Below the pieces are notes generated by a model. The model was not told the DNA's origin and did not search any database. It saw only the letters and a program-made list of their open reading frames with translations. This document shows, one piece after another, positions 31,466 to 34,207 of a stretch of 34,207 nucleotides of DNA. The position numbers and the translations under genes are program-made. The first letter of the stretch is position 1; each line of letters opens with the position of its first letter. The stretch comes from Candidatus Obscuribacter sp. (GTDB taxonomy: Bacteria; Cyanobacteriota; Vampirovibrionia; Obscuribacterales; Obscuribacteraceae), in the NCBI GenBank assembly GCA_021772135.1, contig JADYXQ010000148.1, forward strand, positions 1 to 34,207, in the 5' to 3' direction.

Positions 31466-32998
31466 CACGCGAGGCGAGTAGCGCCGCAGCAGATGTTGAG
31501 CTTGAGTTGCAGCTTTGGCTTTAGCCGGCACTTTCTTCAAAAGATCGACGGAACGGCTGTAATTGCCGATTTTTGCATACTGCATGGCCATCTGCACATA
31601 AGCGTCGGCAAGAGTATCATTATATTCAGGCTGCAGTTTGTTCTCTTTCTGTAACCGCTCAAGGACGATAACACCTTCTTCGCACTTACCTCGACCGATT
31701 AAGAGCGAGGCATTCTTGGCTTCATCATTGGCTTTGAGGTAGATACTAAACTGATAGGTGCCTGCCACCACAAGAGCACCAAGGAACAACGCCCTTGCCA
31801 CCATCATTATTTTATTGCTGCCCTTACGATTTTTACTGTTATCGGTTGAGGGCGCTGGGGGAATCCAGTCGAGGATGGCATTAGGATTGCCTAAAGTAGA
31901 ATAAGTGTCAGAAGTCTCCAGCGAAGCAGTACCGTCGTCGGTGGTACGAAAAACCAGGCCGCCTTTACCTTGAAAAGGTATCCAGTTCTCCGGAGGCGCA
32001 ACGGTCACTGTCTTCTGTCGGCCATTACAGGCTGCTTGAATGTCCTCCCAGAGTTCTTCGGCGCTTTGTTGCCGCTCATTGGGATTCTTGGCCATCGCCT
32101 TCATAATTACATCGTTGATTTCTTTAGGAAAAGTCACTTTCTCATTGACTGACCCCATGGACGGTGCCTGATTGTTGACATGCATCAACATCAGCGCCAT
32201 CAAATCATCGGCGGCGAAAGGTCTTTTTCCGGTGAGAGTTTCAAAAAACACCACACCCATCGAATAAATATCCGTACGGTAATCTACATCGACGCCACGG
32301 CACTGCTCAGGGCTCATGTAAGCAGGCGAGCCACAAACCTTGCCTTCAATAGTGAGAGATGCGGAGGTGGCACCACTTTCAGTCCACATTTTTGCCACAC
32401 CGAAGTCGAGCACGCGAATGGCGTTTTTCTTGATTAAATCAGGAGCGTCAAGATTGCCGCTGATGTCGACCTCTTCCATGACGATATTTTCTGGTTTAAG
32501 ATCTCGGTGAATAACGCGGCTGCGATGCGCTTCACCAATGGCGGCGCAAACTTGTTCAAACAGAGGCAGGGCCTGGTTAAGATTGACAAAGACACGCTTG
32601 CGCAATATGTCGGAAAGAGTGACACCATTGAGTAATTCAGTGACGATATAAGGCTGGCCTTCATCCATCACGCCAAAATCGTAAAGTCGAATAATGTTCG
32701 GATGACTTAAGCGGCTGACTGCCTTGGCTTCACGGTGAAATCTCTTCACCGAATCAGAGTTGGTGCCAAGAAAATGGTGGAGCAATTTTACTGCCATCTC
32801 ACGGCCGGTGGATTCCTGAATGGCTTTGTAGACAACACCCATTGAACCTTTGCCTACGGGGCAGAGAATGCGGTATTTCTCACCCAATACTTTTCCAATG
32901 ACAGGATCGTCAGGCACTGCAATGAGCTTGGCGCCGTCATCAGGACATTGCTCAAAATCACCTTGGAAGTGAGTGTTACACTGAAGACAGAGCTTCAT
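31457..32998 (-). CDS. Ser/Thr protein kinase, PknB-like, with N-terminal zinc ribbon and C-terminal TPR-like domain
   Basis: A 513-residue kinase. It opens with a half zinc-ribbon (Cys4, Cys7, Cys18; CLQC and CPDDG). The kinase domain (about 42-320) is fully canonical: GKGSMGVVY loop, AVK with Lys71, Glu90, HRDLKPEN (164-171), DFG (198-200), SPEQ, DIYSMGV. A polar linker leads to one membrane helix (about 400-420) and a helical C-terminal domain (425-513) with TPR character (CEEGVIVLERLQ, YAKIGNYSRSVDLLKKVP). The upstream gene stops one base before this ATG, so both are co-translated, and their C-terminal domains are alike. The architecture fits a membrane receptor kinase with an external TPR-like sensor. 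Confidence 0.94.
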   Translation of the reverse strand: MKLCLQCNTHFQGDFEQCPDDGAKLIAVPDDPVIGKVLGEKYRILCPVGKGSMGVVYKAIQESTGREMAVKLLHHFLGTNSDSVKRFHREAKAVSRLSHPNIIRLYDFGVMDEGQPYIVTELLNGVTLSDILRKRVFVNLNQALPLFEQVCAAIGEAHRSRVIHRDLKPENIVMEEVDISGNLDAPDLIKKNAIRVLDFGVAKMWTESGATSASLTIEGKVCGSPAYMSPEQCRGVDVDYRTDIYSMGVVFFETLTGKRPFAADDLMALMLMHVNNQAPSMGSVNEKVTFPKEINDVIMKAMAKNPNERQQSAEELWEDIQAACNGRQKTVTVAPPENWIPFQGKGGLVFRTTDDGTASLETSDTYSTLGNPNAILDWIPPAPSTDNSKNRKGSNKIMMVARALFLGALVVAGTYQFSIYLKANDEAKNASLLIGRGKCEEGVIVLERLQKENKLQPEYNDTLADAYVQMAMQYAKIGNYSRSVDLLKKVPAKAKAATQAQHLLRRYSPRVRS

Positions 32999-32999
32999 C

Positions 33000-34172
33000 T
33001 CAGTTCTTCTTCACCTTCTTCTTAAGCTTACGCACAAGCTTTTGAGCATCTTTGAACTTCTTGGAACGACTTGGAATTTTCTCGAGCAATTTAATGGCTT
33101 CAGTGGCATCATCTCCGTCAATTTTGTCGGCTTGTTGGTAGTAGACCGAATAAAGTTTCTCAGTTTCAGAACTGGTGATTTTGCCACTCTTGACTTTTGC
33201 TTCCAACAATTCTCGAGCGTGCTCCAAGTCACCGGATTTGATCAGTTGATCAACTGAAACTTTGGCATCTAAGCCGGTTTTCAGGGAAGGGAAATTGAGC
33301 TTGATGATACCGTTTTGGATAGCATAGAAACCACCGCCGCCCACCACACAGAGCACAATAGCAATAAAGATAAGCGGCCTCGGGTCGAAACCAGGCATTC
33401 TCGAAACCCGCGCTCTTGGCCGGTTCGGTGCATTCTCCCGACCAGGCTTAGCACCTTTGGCCGATCGAATAGCGTTGACTTGATCAGCATTGACCACCGC
33501 GTCGGCTACGGTTCTACTGGCGGTATCAGGTATTTTGGTACCATGCTGCGAAATCTTGGCCGAACCGAGAATGCGGTTAACCAGCTCTGCTCGCGTGGAC
33601 GGCGAATCATCAACTTGTGACGGCAGCTGGCTCAAACTATTCACCGACGGTGAGCTGCCTGTGCCTGTGGCCGTACCGGCTTGAGATTGGGCCTGATTCA
33701 TAGCTTCGATATTCATAGCCGAAGCTGTGGGCGAGCGACTGCCTTCTTCTAATTTACGATTAAGAGCAGCAATTCTTGCACTGACAGCGTCATTTGACAC
33801 CATTGCTTGCGGCATTTCCGCTGATAACGCATAAGGATTGGTCGGCAGCGGATCGGCACCCTGGCTGGCCTGCCTGTTGTGGGTAGCCGACGGTGAAGTG
33901 AATGGAGATGTAAATGGTGAAGGCGCCGCATTTTGATTGCCTTGATTGAGATAATCTGGGGCATTCAAAACATCCACCTGCCGGCTGATTTTGCCCGGCG
34001 GCCTGTTAATTTCAGCGGCCAGTTTTGAAGCGGAATCACTGGGATAACGTTTCTCATCAGCCGGTTTATGCGGTGCTTTGCTTGCAACTTCGAGCAAGCG
34101 AGAAAGAGCGTCAACCTTATTTGCCTGGGTATTGGTCATCGGTTCGTCGACTGATGAGGGCACTCTATCCAT
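33000..34172 (-). CDS. Single-pass membrane protein with TPR-like C-terminal domain, partner of the kinase; 5' end probably outside window
   Basis: At least 390 residues. Residues 1-260 are low-complexity and hydrophilic (Ser, Pro, Ala, Asn, Gln), with possible short helices (AVSARIAALNRKLEEG, TRAELVNRILGSAK). A single membrane helix lies at 266-286 (PLIFIAIVLCVVGGGGFYAI). The rest (300-390) is helical and ends in a run of Lys; it parallels the kinase's C-terminal domain (SVDLLKKVPAKAKAATQAQ versus EAIKLLEKIPSRSKKFKDAQ). The ATG at 34172 lacks a ribosome site and the frame stays open to the window edge through Ala-Ser codons, so the true start is probably beyond 34207. It may regulate the kinase through like-with-like contact. 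Confidence 0.75.
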   Translation of the reverse strand: MDRVPSSVDEPMTNTQANKVDALSRLLEVASKAPHKPADEKRYPSDSASKLAAEINRPPGKISRQVDVLNAPDYLNQGNQNAAPSPFTSPFTSPSATHNRQASQGADPLPTNPYALSAEMPQAMVSNDAVSARIAALNRKLEEGSRSPTASAMNIEAMNQAQSQAGTATGTGSSPSVNSLSQLPSQVDDSPSTRAELVNRILGSAKISQHGTKIPDTASRTVADAVVNADQVNAIRSAKGAKPGRENAPNRPRARVSRMPGFDPRPLIFIAIVLCVVGGGGFYAIQNGIIKLNFPSLKTGLDAKVSVDQLIKSGDLEHARELLEAKVKSGKITSSETEKLYSVYYQQADKIDGDDATEAIKLLEKIPSRSKKFKDAQKLVRKLKKKVKKN

Positions 34173-34203
34173 TGAGGCGGAGGCGGAGGCGGAGGCGGAG
34201 GCT
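34173..34203. repeat. Hexanucleotide tandem repeat at right window edge
   Basis: GGAGGC-type units repeat about five times. On the minus strand they encode Ala-Ser pairs in the frame of the adjacent gene (or Pro-Pro in another frame). The window ends just beyond it. Confidence 0.8.
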
Positions 34204-34207
34204 GCAG

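Overview
This 34.2 kb window is a densely packed bacterial chromosome segment with about 29 protein genes on both strands, mixed ATG/GTG/TTG starts, many GGAG-type ribosome binding sites and almost no intergenic DNA. I see no rRNA, tRNA, CRISPR array, phage gene or intact transposase. The gene style suggests a large-genome relative of Cyanobacteria without photosynthesis (Vampirovibrionia/Melainabacteria, Obscuribacter-like): HflX carries the long N-terminal extension I associate with cyanobacterial HflX, there is one bifunctional RelA/SpoT, and Ser/Thr kinases, TPR proteins and exported Gln/Gly/Pro-rich proteins are abundant. This placement is an inference, not a search result.

Layout. 1-2.0 kb: three small exported proteins (unknown, SRPBCC-fold, Gly/Ser/Tyr-rich). 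2.1-5.6 kb: relA/spoT followed by rdgB three bases later, then a small protein. 5.6-7.7 kb, minus strand: exported kinesin-light-chain-type TPR protein, PepSY protein, LRV/HEAT-like repeat protein. 7.9-8.9 kb: membrane-anchored PDZ plus thioredoxin-like protein ending at a strong terminator. 8.9-9.5 kb: the only long gene-free stretch, rich in hairpins. 9.5-15.0 kb: UbiD-family decarboxylase, S41 (CtpA-like) protease and two exported low-complexity repeat proteins. 15.0-18.0 kb, minus strand: hflX and a TPR protein. 18.0-19.35 kb: two orphan ORFs, the larger lying between near-identical direct repeats. 19.35-23.5 kb, minus strand: SulP anion transporter, GlcD-like FAD oxidase, TonB-C-like exported protein. 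23.6 kb to the end: TatD hydrolase and a block of five Ser/Thr kinase genes, closed by a membrane protein that runs off the right edge.

The most interesting part is 24.4-34.2 kb. Four membrane kinases stand as A-B-A'-B', a duplicated two-gene cassette. In each pair the stop of A overlaps the start of B. A-type members have two membrane/PH-like modules and a kinase domain with DFD instead of DFG, Asp instead of the helix-C Glu, and HRDFT in the catalytic loop. B-type members have one such module and the canonical DFG, Glu and HRD residues. All four share a pre-kinase motif (Y/F-T-x-x-W). Facing them is a conventional zinc-ribbon PknB-like kinase, coupled to a membrane protein whose C-terminal domain resembles the kinase's own C-terminal domain. 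I infer a paired-kinase signalling island. No ligand or substrate can be read from the sequence, and no phosphatase or FHA partner is in the window.
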